Positions 1 through 7,376 of a stretch of 64,000 nt of DNA are shown piece by piece. How positions within the stretch are numbered: the stretch's first letter is position 1; every line of letters begins with the position of its first letter. The position numbers and the translations under genes were made by a program. Source of the DNA: Holophagales bacterium (GTDB lineage Bacteria > Acidobacteriota > Thermoanaerobaculia > UBA5066); assembly GCA_016714815.1 (NCBI GenBank), contig JADKBZ010000009.1, positions 291,113-355,112 on the forward strand, in the 5' to 3' direction. A model generated the notes under the pieces. That model searched no databases and was not told the origin of the DNA. It saw only the letters and a program-made list of their open reading frames with translations.

Positions 1-758
1 CGTGGGACGAGGAAGGGCGGTGGCTTCTGCCGCCGCTCTGGCTTCCCACGCCGGGCAACGAACTGGCGAAGATCCTGGCGAGATCGCGCCTCGGAATTCG
101 CGAACCGCTCCGCCGGGCGTGGCAGGCGGTGGCACGGCCGCAGTGGGAGGCGGTCGAGACGTCGGCCGTCCCCGGTCTCGTCGGCGCTCTCTTCCTCGTG
201 CCCCGTGCCGTGTGGGATCGCGTCGGTCCCCTCGACGACCAATACCCGCTCTACTTCGAGGACACCGACTGGTTCGTCCGCCTTTCGCGGGGAGGGTTCG
301 GGGCGTGGCTCGTTCCCGCCTCGCGCGTCGTCCATCTCGGAGGGCAGAGCACGGCGCGCTCTTCGGCCCGCTCCCTGGCGAGCTTCCTCGAGTCCGAGCG
401 GCGCTACTTCGAGCTCCACTTCCCGCCGGCGGCGCGAGCGTTGCGCCGCGTCGCGGGTGCGCTCCTGCCTCCAGCCGCCCCTCCGCCCCCTCCGGAGGCC
501 CGCCGGCCCGTCCGCCTCGCGTGGGAGTCGCGGGGAAGAGCCCTCGTGGAGCTTTCGACCCTGGCCGAAGGAGCGCCCGGCGCGGGCCGCTTCGTGGAGG
601 GCGGGTCTCTCGAGATCTCGGAGGAGGAGTGGGACCGGTTTCCCTTCGGGGCGTTCCACGCCCGGGTCACCGAGCTCGAATCCGGACGGAAGCTCCTGTC
701 GACGTCCTTCCGGAAGGACGCGCCGATCAGCCCCGGCCCAGGAATCGGGAGAGCCTGA
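1..758 (+). CDS. Family 2 glycosyltransferase, C-terminal part (5' end outside window)
   Basis: The reading frame is open from base 3 to the TGA at 756-758, so the gene starts before the window; the GTG at 129 is an internal codon, not a start. The visible part carries the usual C-terminal block of rhamnosyl/galactofuranosyl-type GT2 enzymes: a small-residue stretch, then FEDTDWFVRLSRGG, where the acidic ED pair and the following Arg help build the acceptor site. After about residue 160 comes a Pro-rich linker and an extra domain of about 70 residues that I do not recognise. The enzyme probably adds a sugar to a surface glycan at the cytoplasmic face of the membrane. Its 3' end overlaps the convergent GT4 gene by 32 bp. 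Sure about the family, not about donor or acceptor. Confidence 0.8.
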   Translation, partial: WDEEGRWLLPPLWLPTPGNELAKILARSRLGIREPLRRAWQAVARPQWEAVETSAVPGLVGALFLVPRAVWDRVGPLDDQYPLYFEDTDWFVRLSRGGFGAWLVPASRVVHLGGQSTARSSARSLASFLESERRYFELHFPPAARALRRVAGALLPPAAPPPPPEARRPVRLAWESRGRALVELSTLAEGAPGAGRFVEGGSLEISEEEWDRFPFGAFHARVTELESGRKLLSTSFRKDAPISPGPGIGRA

Positions 759-2331
759 GGGCGAGCCCGACGCTTCTCCGGGAACGGAGGGCGTCGAGCT
801 GGCCCTGCGTCGTCTCCCTGGCGTGCCGCTCGGCGTCGCAGTCCTGAGTGGCCCGGGCGAGCCGCTCGCCGAGAGCCGCCACCTCGGCGTCGAGGCCGGT
901 CACGCGGCCGGTGAGGGAGGCCTCGGTGTCGTAGAGGCGCTGGAGCTCGACGTCGCGCGCCCTGACGAGCGCGGACGCCTCGCCCTGGAGGCGGTCGAAC
1001 GCTTCGCGGGACTCGAGCGCGTCCGCCTGCCGGCGGGAGGCCCGCCGCTGCAGGGCGAGAAGCCTCGTCCGGGCGGGTACGAGCGGCGGACTCTCCGGCG
1101 CCCGGGCGAGGATCGCCTTCTCGTAGACGGCGTCGAGCCGGGAGAGGTGCTCGGGGAACGGCATCGGCGGCTCGCCCGGGCGGGAGGCGCGGAGCTTCGC
1201 GAGGAGCCCGGGCTCGAGGGCGAGGCGCCGGAGAGCGTCCGCGAGGGCCTGCTCGTCGCCCGCGCGGACGACGAGACCGCGCCCGCCCGTGCGACCCGGC
1301 AACGCTCCGGCGTCGGAGACGACGAGGGGGAGGCCCAGGGAAAAGGCCTCGTCGAGCGTGAAGGAGTGCGATTCGTGCGCCATCGACGGGAACGCGGCGG
1401 CATCCAGCGGGAACCGGGTGAGGTCCGGGGGGTCGTAGGGGCCGTGAAAGACGACGCGACCCGGAGGCGCCGAGGCCCGCAGGGCGTTCTCGAACGCCGG
1501 GTCCGAGGCCGTGCCGAAGAGGTGCAGGACGACGCCGAGAGACTCCGGGAGGGACCTCACGGCCGCGACGAGGAGGCCCGTACCCTTCGCCGGCAGGAGG
1601 TTTCCCCAGTGGCCGAGGTCGAGGCCGGGGGAGGTGCGGGTCCTCGCGGCCGCCGCTGTCGCGGGCAGGGGATGGTCCGGAAGGGCGACCGGAAGGACCT
1701 CGAGAGTGCCCGGGGAGAAGACGCCGAGCTCTTCCAGGAGCCGCCGCTGCGCCTCGGACGGGACGAGCGCGGCCGCCAGGATCGATCGCTCCCTCTCGAG
1801 GAAGAGCGCCCGGAGGGAAAGCTCGTCTTCGACCTCGGCGTCCGTCTCCCAGGGGTCGCGCCTCACGCACGGGGTGCAGAGCCCGGGAGATTCGGGAACG
1901 CGGCAGAAAGACAGGTCGGCCTTCAGGCGGTGGACGCGCGGACAGGAGATGGCGACGTCGTGGAGCGTGGCGACCGTCGGGATTCCCGCCGAGGCGGCGA
2001 GGGCGGCGAGGCTCGGAACGAGGCGAAGCCAGGAGTGAACGTGGAGAACCTCGGGGGCCAGCCGCCGGAGGAGCTCGAGGACGAGCTCTTCGCCGTCGGG
2101 GCGGTCGCGCAGCCGCTCGGTGTGGGGGGCGAGCCCTTCGAGGCGGAAAACGGGCAGTCCGGAAACGTCCTCCTCCGAGATGCGGACCGGGGAGGGGCCG
2201 ACGTCGGAGCCGGAGAGGATGGCGGCGTCGTCTCCCCGGGCTCTCTGCGCGGACGCCAGGGCGGCGACGTAGGATTCCACCCCGCCCCGAAACTCGGGCG
2301 CGAACCCGTGGACGGCGTGCAGGACGCGCAT
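727..2331 (-). CDS. Family 4 glycosyltransferase with C-terminal coiled coil
   Basis: A GT-B fold glycosyltransferase of about 534 residues. The N-terminus (MRVLHAVHGFAPEFRGGVE) is the classic GT4 acceptor-domain opening with the Gly-rich loop. The donor domain ends in SMAHESHSFTLDEAFSLGLP, which holds the E-x7-E motif that binds the nucleotide sugar, here ESHSFTLDE. From about residue 410 the chain becomes Arg/Glu/Ala-rich with heptad character, a coiled coil of about 110 residues not needed for catalysis and perhaps for docking to other glycan enzymes. A start four codons upstream (2343) is possible; I prefer the ATG at 2331 because a TATGAT hexamer lies 7 nt before it (2339-2344) and homologues begin at this Met. 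It is divergent from the deacetylase-GT2 fusion and belongs to the same glycan cluster. Sugar specificity cannot be read from the sequence. Confidence 0.87.
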   Translation of the reverse strand: MRVLHAVHGFAPEFRGGVESYVAALASAQRARGDDAAILSGSDVGPSPVRISEEDVSGLPVFRLEGLAPHTERLRDRPDGEELVLELLRRLAPEVLHVHSWLRLVPSLAALAASAGIPTVATLHDVAISCPRVHRLKADLSFCRVPESPGLCTPCVRRDPWETDAEVEDELSLRALFLERERSILAAALVPSEAQRRLLEELGVFSPGTLEVLPVALPDHPLPATAAAARTRTSPGLDLGHWGNLLPAKGTGLLVAAVRSLPESLGVVLHLFGTASDPAFENALRASAPPGRVVFHGPYDPPDLTRFPLDAAAFPSMAHESHSFTLDEAFSLGLPLVVSDAGALPGRTGGRGLVVRAGDEQALADALRRLALEPGLLAKLRASRPGEPPMPFPEHLSRLDAVYEKAILARAPESPPLVPARTRLLALQRRASRRQADALESREAFDRLQGEASALVRARDVELQRLYDTEASLTGRVTGLDAEVAALGERLARATQDCDAERHARETTQGQLDALRSRRSVGLALRLSRFLGRG

Positions 2332-2353
2332 CTCGGGCATCATAGCGGCCTCA

Positions 2354-4057
2354 ATGTCGACCTCTCCCGTCTTCGAGGAGTGCCTTCTCGTTCCCTACGG
2401 CGCCGCCGAAGTCCGGCCGGAGACCCTCCTCGTTCTGGCGCCGCATCCGGACGACGAGGTCTTCGGCTGCGGCGGGCTCACGGCCCTCGTGTCGGCGGCC
2501 GGGGGGCGCGTCGTTCCCGTTCTCCTCACCGACGGCGGCGCGGGCGACTTTTCGGGGTCTTCGGAGGCCGGGGCGTACGTCGCCCGGCGTCTCGCGGAGT
2601 CGACGCGTGCGGCCGGGATCCTCGGAACGGAGCCGCCCCGGCCCCTCGGGTTCCCCGACCGTTCGCTCCCGGAGCGGGGAGAGGAGCTCGTCGCGGCGCT
2701 CGTGGCGCTCTTCGCCGAGGTCCGGCCGGACGCCGTCCTCGTGCCGTCGCCCGCCGAGACGCACCCGGACCACCGGGCCGCCGCACGCGCGGCGCACCAG
2801 GCGTTCCTCCGCGCCTGGCCCGACGCGCCGGCGAGACTCGTCTTCTACGAGGTGAGCGCACCTCTCGCCCCGAACCGCCTCGTCGACGTCGATGCCGCGG
2901 CGGAGCGGAAGTCCGCCGCGATCGCCGCGTTCGCGAGCCAGCTGACGGAGAGGCCCTTCGACGCGCTCGTCGACGGGATCAGCGCCTATCGGGCGATGAC
3001 GCTTCCGGCGGGGATCTCGAGGGCGGAGGCCTTCCTCGAGCTGACGCGCGAGGAGGCTGTCGCCCTGCCGTGGGCGGCTCTCTGCCGGCGGGCCGGACCC
3101 GAGCGGCCCGACGCTTTCGTCCCCGCCGTCCGGATCTCCGTCGTCATCCCGACGTTCGATCGACTCGCAGATCTGACGCGAACCCTCGCCGCCCTCGAAG
3201 AGGAGCGGGCCGGGCTTTCTTTCGGCGTCGAGATCGTCGTCGTCGACGACGGCTCCCGGGACGGAACGGGCCGCTACCTCCCGGAATGGGCCGGGCGGAC
3301 CTCCCGCGCGAAGGTGCTCTCCCAGGCGAACGCCGGCCCGGCGCGCGCACGCAACCGCGGGGCTGCGGCCGCGACGGGGGAGATCGTCCTCTTTCTCGGA
3401 GACGACACCGTCCCGGAGCCCCAGTTCCTCTCCGTCCACGAGAGGGCCCACCGCCTCGGCGGTCCCGGCCCTGTCGCCGTCCTCGGCTACACGACGTGGG
3501 ACGAGGAGCGGATGCGCGTCACGCCTTTCCTCACGCACCTCAACGAGAACGGCACGCAGTTCGGCTACTCGATCATTCCCGACCCGGACGATGTCCCGTT
3601 CAACTTCTTCTACACGTCGAACGTCTCGCTCCCCCGCGGGACGTTCCTCTCGCTCGGGGGCTTCGACGAGGAGTTTCCCCACGCGGCGTGGGAGGACGTC
3701 GAGTTCGCCTACCGCGCCACGCGGGGGACCCCGGCGCTTCGGATGGTCTACCGGCCCGCGGCGCGAACCCGCCACCACCATCCGACGACCCTGCCCTCCT
3801 TCCGGCGACGGCAGCGGAAGGCGGGCGAGGCGGCGGCGACCTTCGCGCGAAAGCACCCGGAGCTGGCGCACTGGCTCGGTTTCGAGGAGGCGGCACGGGT
3901 CGGGGCGGGGCGCCGGCCGTTCCGCCTCGTCCTGGCGGAGCTCGCCATTCGCCTCCTGGACCCGCTCGGAGTTCCCTTGCCGGGCTCGACGTACGACCGG
4001 GTCCTCCGATGGGACTACCTGCAGGGGGCCCGGGCCCCGGCCGCGCCGGCCTCCTGA
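2354..4057 (+). CDS. Fusion protein: LmbE/PIG-L deacetylase + family 2 glycosyltransferase
   Basis: A 567-residue two-domain enzyme. Residues about 20-230 are a LmbE/PIG-L zinc deacetylase: APHPDDE (29-35) gives the metal-binding H-x-D-D and HPDH (127-130) the second zinc histidine. Residues about 250-480 are a GT-A glycosyltransferase opening with ISVVIPTFDR (251-260), with the nucleotide-binding DDGS at 288-291, the metal-binding GDDT near 339-342 and the acceptor-side WEDVEFAYRA block. The family members are normally separate; together they could add an N-acetylated sugar and deacetylate the product, or the reverse. The order of reactions is inference. It starts only 10 bp from the divergent GT4 gene, so the two promoters must overlap. 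No signal peptide, so cytoplasmic or peripheral to the inner membrane. Confidence 0.87.
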   Translation: MSTSPVFEECLLVPYGAAEVRPETLLVLAPHPDDEVFGCGGLTALVSAAGGRVVPVLLTDGGAGDFSGSSEAGAYVARRLAESTRAAGILGTEPPRPLGFPDRSLPERGEELVAALVALFAEVRPDAVLVPSPAETHPDHRAAARAAHQAFLRAWPDAPARLVFYEVSAPLAPNRLVDVDAAAERKSAAIAAFASQLTERPFDALVDGISAYRAMTLPAGISRAEAFLELTREEAVALPWAALCRRAGPERPDAFVPAVRISVVIPTFDRLADLTRTLAALEEERAGLSFGVEIVVVDDGSRDGTGRYLPEWAGRTSRAKVLSQANAGPARARNRGAAAATGEIVLFLGDDTVPEPQFLSVHERAHRLGGPGPVAVLGYTTWDEERMRVTPFLTHLNENGTQFGYSIIPDPDDVPFNFFYTSNVSLPRGTFLSLGGFDEEFPHAAWEDVEFAYRATRGTPALRMVYRPAARTRHHHPTTLPSFRRRQRKAGEAAATFARKHPELAHWLGFEEAARVGAGRRPFRLVLAELAIRLLDPLGVPLPGSTYDRVLRWDYLQGARAPAAPAS

Positions 4058-4086
4058 TCCGTCCCGCCCCGAGGACGGGCCGATCC

Positions 4087-4102
4087 CGGCAGAAGGATTG
4101 CA
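4087..4102 (+). promoter_or_regulatory. Candidate sigma-54 (-24/-12) promoter
   Basis: CGGCAGAAGGATTGCA matches the RpoN consensus TGGCACG-N4-TTGCA at the decisive GG (4088-4089) and GC (4100-4101), exactly 12 bp apart, with a perfect TTGCA. Predicted start of transcription is near 4113, leaving about 54 nt to the ATG of the PEGA protein at 4167. The surrounding bases are less GC-rich than the genes on each side. Confidence 0.6.
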
Positions 4103-4166
4103 AGTACCGTCGCGGGTGACCCGGCGACCTCTCCCGAGGGCGCCGACGGTCCACACGGAGGCCGCG

Positions 4167-5585
4167 ATGTCAGAGAACCTCATTCCTTCCGTTCCGGGTC
4201 GCCGAAATATCCGTCGGTCGGCCAGCGCCGTGCGGACCCTGCTCGTCGCCGGTGGTCTCGTGCTCCTCTCCTTCCCGGTAGACGCCGGAGGAAACCGGGG
4301 AGGGGGCGGGGTCTCCGCGCGCGGCGGATCGGGAGGAGGCGGCTCGCACTCCACCGGCTCGCGGAGCTCGTCGGGGGGCGGCAGGTCGTCCACGTCGGCC
4401 GCGCCGCGAGCCACCTCTTCCGGGGGGAGAAGCGGGTCCGCCTCGTCGGGCTCTTCCTCCCATTCGGTCCGAAGCTCTTCCGGCGACCGGTCCCATCCCT
4501 CGTCCGGCTACCGGCCGAGCTCCGGACCCCGGACCTTCACCTCGACCGGGGTGCGGGGCGGGCAGGGTGGACCTCCGCCCGGCGGCGGTTCCGGAGGCGG
4601 GAACCACGGCGGCGCCTATCCCGGAGGCCATCCGGGCGGCGGTCACTCCGGCGGCGGTCGTTACGGAGGCGGCTACTACGGCGGCCACCGCGGCTGGTAC
4701 TGCCCGCCCACCTACTACGCGGGCTCGTCCTGGCTCTGGGGTGGCCCGTGGGACTGGTGGTGGGGCTGGGGGTCGGGCTGGGGCGGAGGCTGGGGCCCGT
4801 ACGGAGGGGGTGTCTACGTCATCAACGACGTCGCCGGCGTCCCCGCGGCGAACCTGTACGCGCGGGTCGACACCGACGTGAGCCCGGAGGCCGCCGAGGT
4901 CTACCTCGACGCGACTCTCATCGGCCAGGCGGACGACTTCGACGGCTATCCCGACTATCTCTACCTCGCGGCGGGCAAATACCGCCTCGAGTTCCGCCAC
5001 CCGTCCTACGAGACGGTCGTCAAGGAGATCGACGTCCAGCCGGGCCAGGCGATCGCGATCAACGACGAGATGAAGCTCCTCGCGGGACTGAAGAAGCTTC
5101 AGGTCGTCGATCCGGAGCGCCACGGGACGCCCCTCGGTCGCGTCTTCGGAAAGCCCGAGGCGGCCCGCAGCGCGGGCGTCACGGGCCGCACGGGACGCTT
5201 CGAGGTGACGGGTGAGCCCGACTCCCTGCGCCTCGACGAGGCCGGCGAGATCGAGGAGATCGACGAGGACGTCCTGCCGCCGAAGCGGCCGGCGCCGCCC
5301 GCCGCGCCCGAGGCGTGGCGCGCACCGGATGCGATGCCGGGCGACGTCGCCCCCGCCTCGCAGGGACGGCTCCGCTTCGACGTCGAGCCGGACGACGCGG
5401 CGGTCTACGTGGACGACCGCTACGTCGGCACCGCCGAAGAGCTCGGCGGGCTCCGGCGCGGTCTCCGGGTGAAACCCGGGAAACACACCGTGACCGTGGT
5501 CCGCCCCGGATACGCATCGAAAACGGTGGACGTCGAGTCGAAGCCCGGAGCCGCCGTCGACGTCGTCGTCGAGCTGGAAAAGTAA
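4167..5585 (+). CDS. Secreted Gly/Ser-rich protein with two PEGA-type domains
   Basis: A 472-residue exported protein. The start at 4167 has a GGAGG Shine-Dalgarno at 4156-4160. Residues about 18-42 form a Sec-type signal peptide (VRTLLVAGGLVLLSFPVDAG). Residues 45-210 are low-complexity Gly/Ser, then Gly/Tyr/Trp-rich (YGGGYYGGHRGWYCPP), a composition typical of extracellular or outer-membrane-associated proteins. Two PEGA-like beta domains follow: about 225-300 (VYLDATLIGQADDFDG, then a lipid-like YRLEFRHPSYE strand) and about 395-470 (VYVDDRYVGTAEELGG). PEGA domains are small beta-sandwich modules of surface proteins whose partner is usually unknown. The gene stands alone between a sigma-54-type promoter and a strong terminator, so it looks like a monocistronic, environmentally switched gene. 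Function unknown. Confidence 0.87.
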   Translation: MSENLIPSVPGRRNIRRSASAVRTLLVAGGLVLLSFPVDAGGNRGGGGVSARGGSGGGGSHSTGSRSSSGGGRSSTSAAPRATSSGGRSGSASSGSSSHSVRSSSGDRSHPSSGYRPSSGPRTFTSTGVRGGQGGPPPGGGSGGGNHGGAYPGGHPGGGHSGGGRYGGGYYGGHRGWYCPPTYYAGSSWLWGGPWDWWWGWGSGWGGGWGPYGGGVYVINDVAGVPAANLYARVDTDVSPEAAEVYLDATLIGQADDFDGYPDYLYLAAGKYRLEFRHPSYETVVKEIDVQPGQAIAINDEMKLLAGLKKLQVVDPERHGTPLGRVFGKPEAARSAGVTGRTGRFEVTGEPDSLRLDEAGEIEEIDEDVLPPKRPAPPAAPEAWRAPDAMPGDVAPASQGRLRFDVEPDDAAVYVDDRYVGTAEELGGLRRGLRVKPGKHTVTVVRPGYASKTVDVESKPGAAVDVVVELEK

Positions 5586-5605
5586 CCTCCCGCCGGTAAC
5601 GGCAC

Positions 5606-5652
5606 CGGGCGGGCGCGCGTCTCTCTCCTCGCGCCCCGCCCGTTCCCTTTTT
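5606..5652 (+). terminator. Rho-independent terminator after the PEGA gene
   Basis: A GC stem pairs 5606-5619 with 5630-5642 (one bulge) around a CT-rich loop and is followed by TTCCCTTTTT. It lies 20 bp after the PEGA gene stop and separates it from the convergent holB. Confidence 0.75.
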
Positions 5653-5655
5653 CCG

Positions 5656-5680
5656 GAGGATCAGAGGATCAGAGGATCAG
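5656..5680. repeat. Three tandem copies of an 8-bp unit at the holB stop codon
   Basis: GAGGATCA occurs three times in a row, and the last copy contains the holB stop codon (TGA on the minus strand, 5677-5679). Slippage by one unit would change the holB end or the spacing to the terminator. Probably neutral. Confidence 0.7.
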
Positions 5681-6636
5681 AGGGAGAGGAGCGAGAGGGC
5701 GAAGGCTTCGGCCGCCAGGCGGGGATTCCGGCGCGAGTCGGGAAGGTCGGCGGCCTCGAGGAGAGCTCGGCTCGCGGCGTCGAGGAGGAGGCCGGTCCCC
5801 GCCTCGGAGAGGCGCGCCAGGTCCCGGTAGCGCTCGGCGTGGAGGACCGTCCGGCCCGCCGGGTCCGTTCCCGCGGCGACGGCGTCCCTGAGGATCCGGG
5901 CGAGGAGGCCGAAGCGATCGGCGGTCGCCGCGGCGTCCTCCGCGGCGAGCCTCCCGGCCAGAACGAGGGCCCAGCCCGTCGATCCCGAGAGGAAGAGCCC
6001 CGAGGCGGCCTCGAGGAGCCCGTCCCGCGTGGCGCGCTCGGCGGGGAGGTCGAGGTCGACGGCTTCTTCCTCTCCGGCGGGGCGGAAGGCGGCGCGCGCG
6101 GCGGCCTCCTCGGGAGACATCCCGCGGGAGACGAGGGAGGCGAGGAGGGCCTCGCGCGTCGGGGAGGGGAGCCGCCGGAGGACGAGGCGGGAGAGGATCG
6201 TCGGGGGGAGGAGGCGCGGGCGCGCCGCCGTCAGGACGAACCGGGCGCGGGACGGGGGCTCCTCGAGGACCTTCAGGAGCGCGCTGAAGGCCGCGGCCTC
6301 CGTCTTGTCGACGTCGAGGAGGACGAGGACCCGCCGGGCGGCCTCGTACGGGTTCCGGAAGGCGTCGGAGGCGAGGGCCCTCACCAGCGCCGTCGGGATC
6401 GTGGTTTCCTTCGAGCCCGAGGACTCGTCGAACGGGGGTGTGTTCGAGCGGCGGCTCGCCTCGGGGGCCGCGACGAGGAGGTCGGGGTGCTCCTTCCGGG
6501 CGACCCTGCGGCAGTCGTTGCAGGCCGCGCTCCGGTCGCCGCTCCGGCAGAGGAGCCCGGCCGCGACGTCGAGCGCCTCGGCTTCGAGGCGCCGGGATCC
6601 GCGCCCGGTCAGGAGGAGGACGGGGATGTCGGTCAT
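5677..6636 (-). CDS. holB: DNA polymerase III clamp-loader subunit delta'
   Basis: A 319-residue member of the delta'/HolB family, part of the clamp loader that opens the beta sliding clamp at the replication fork. It has the Cys-rich zinc loop near residues 30-43 (CRSGDRSAACNDC, three Cys visible), the VLVLLDVDKTEAAAFSALLK block and the diagnostic LLKVLEEPPSRARFVL with the SRC-like position replaced in LPPTILSRLVLRRLP (Ser-Arg kept, Cys replaced by Leu). As in other delta' proteins no functional P-loop is visible. It overlaps the upstream tmk by 4 bp (ATGA), a common tmk-holB pairing that implies translational coupling. Length is normal for the family. Confidence 0.9.
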   Translation of the reverse strand: MTDIPVLLLTGRGSRRLEAEALDVAAGLLCRSGDRSAACNDCRRVARKEHPDLLVAAPEASRRSNTPPFDESSGSKETTIPTALVRALASDAFRNPYEAARRVLVLLDVDKTEAAAFSALLKVLEEPPSRARFVLTAARPRLLPPTILSRLVLRRLPSPTREALLASLVSRGMSPEEAAARAAFRPAGEEEAVDLDLPAERATRDGLLEAASGLFLSGSTGWALVLAGRLAAEDAAATADRFGLLARILRDAVAAGTDPAGRTVLHAERYRDLARLSEAGTGLLLDAASRALLEAADLPDSRRNPRLAAEAFALSLLSL

Positions 6637-7286
6637 CGGGCCTTCAGGAAGGCGTCGAAGTCGGCGTAGAGGAGCGCGGCGAGCTCGTCCGGCCGCTTTC
6701 TCGCGTCGAGGACGCAGAAGCGTTCCGGCTCGCGGGCCGCCCGGGCCAGGTAGGCCGCGCGGACGCGGCGGTGGAACGCGAGCTCCTCGCGCTCGATCCG
6801 GTCCATGCCGCTGCGGGAGGCCGTCACCCGGGCCAGGCCCGTCTCGGGGGGGCAGTCGAAGAGATAGGTCCGGTCGGGCTCCCGCCCGCAGAATCGCTCG
6901 TGGAGGAGGTCGACGAGCTCCTCGCCGATCCGGCGCCCCGCGCCCTGGTAGGCGCGCGAGGCGTCCGTGTAGCGGTCGCAGAGGACGATCGTCCCGGCGG
7001 CGAGGGCGGGCTCGATCGACTCCGTCAGGTGCTGCCTCCGGTCGGCGAACATCAGGAGGAGCTCGGCCCGCGGGTCGAGCACGCCTGCGTGGAGGAGGAG
7101 CCGGCGCAGCCGCCTGCCCGTCGGCGTGCCGCCGGGCTGGCGGGTCACGAGGAGGGGAACGCCGAGACGGCGCAGCCGCCGGGCGAGGAGCCGGAGCTGG
7201 GTCGTCTTGCCGGAACCCTCGATCCCTTCGAAGGTGACGAAGGGGCCTTTGAGCCTTCGGATCCTCACGAGGCGCGATTCTCGCAT
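6633..7286 (-). CDS. tmk: Thymidylate kinase (dTMP kinase)
   Basis: Phosphorylates dTMP to dTDP in the cytoplasm for DNA synthesis. The 217-residue protein shows the P-loop GIEGSGKT at 21-28, the TRQPGGTPTG substrate loop (usual form TREPGGT, here Glu replaced by Gln), and DRYTDASRAYQGAGR, the DR(Y/H) motif with the Gln-Gly pair that holds the thymine. The start at 7286 places 20 residues before the P-loop, as expected. The last codon overlaps the holB start by 4 bp. A divergent promoter for the phosphatase gene lies just upstream. The Glu-to-Gln change in the usually conserved RE-PGG loop is mild but worth noting; everything else is typical. Confidence 0.93.
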   Translation of the reverse strand: MRESRLVRIRRLKGPFVTFEGIEGSGKTTQLRLLARRLRRLGVPLLVTRQPGGTPTGRRLRRLLLHAGVLDPRAELLLMFADRRQHLTESIEPALAAGTIVLCDRYTDASRAYQGAGRRIGEELVDLLHERFCGREPDRTYLFDCPPETGLARVTASRSGMDRIEREELAFHRRVRAAYLARAAREPERFCVLDARKRPDELAALLYADFDAFLKAR

Positions 7287-7328
7287 GCAGGGAGTGGACC
7301 CTCCCGGAACCGGCCAGCCCGGCCTCCG

Positions 7329-7334
7329 TATACT
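7329..7334 (+). promoter_or_regulatory. Probable -10 box for the PDZ/SpoIIE phosphatase gene
   Basis: TATACT stands out in otherwise GC-rich sequence, 42 nt before the GTG start at 7377. No good -35 hexamer is visible 17 bp upstream. Confidence 0.45.
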
Positions 7335-7376
7335 GATGCGACTTCCCGATCTGCTGCAGAACGAGAGAAACAGGAC

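Noticed and set aside
205..4119. A very long open frame on the plus strand spanning several glycan genes
   Set aside because: It runs opposite to or out of phase with three genes with clear motifs, has Arg/Pro/Gly-rich composition typical of shadow frames in GC-rich DNA, and no recognisable domain.
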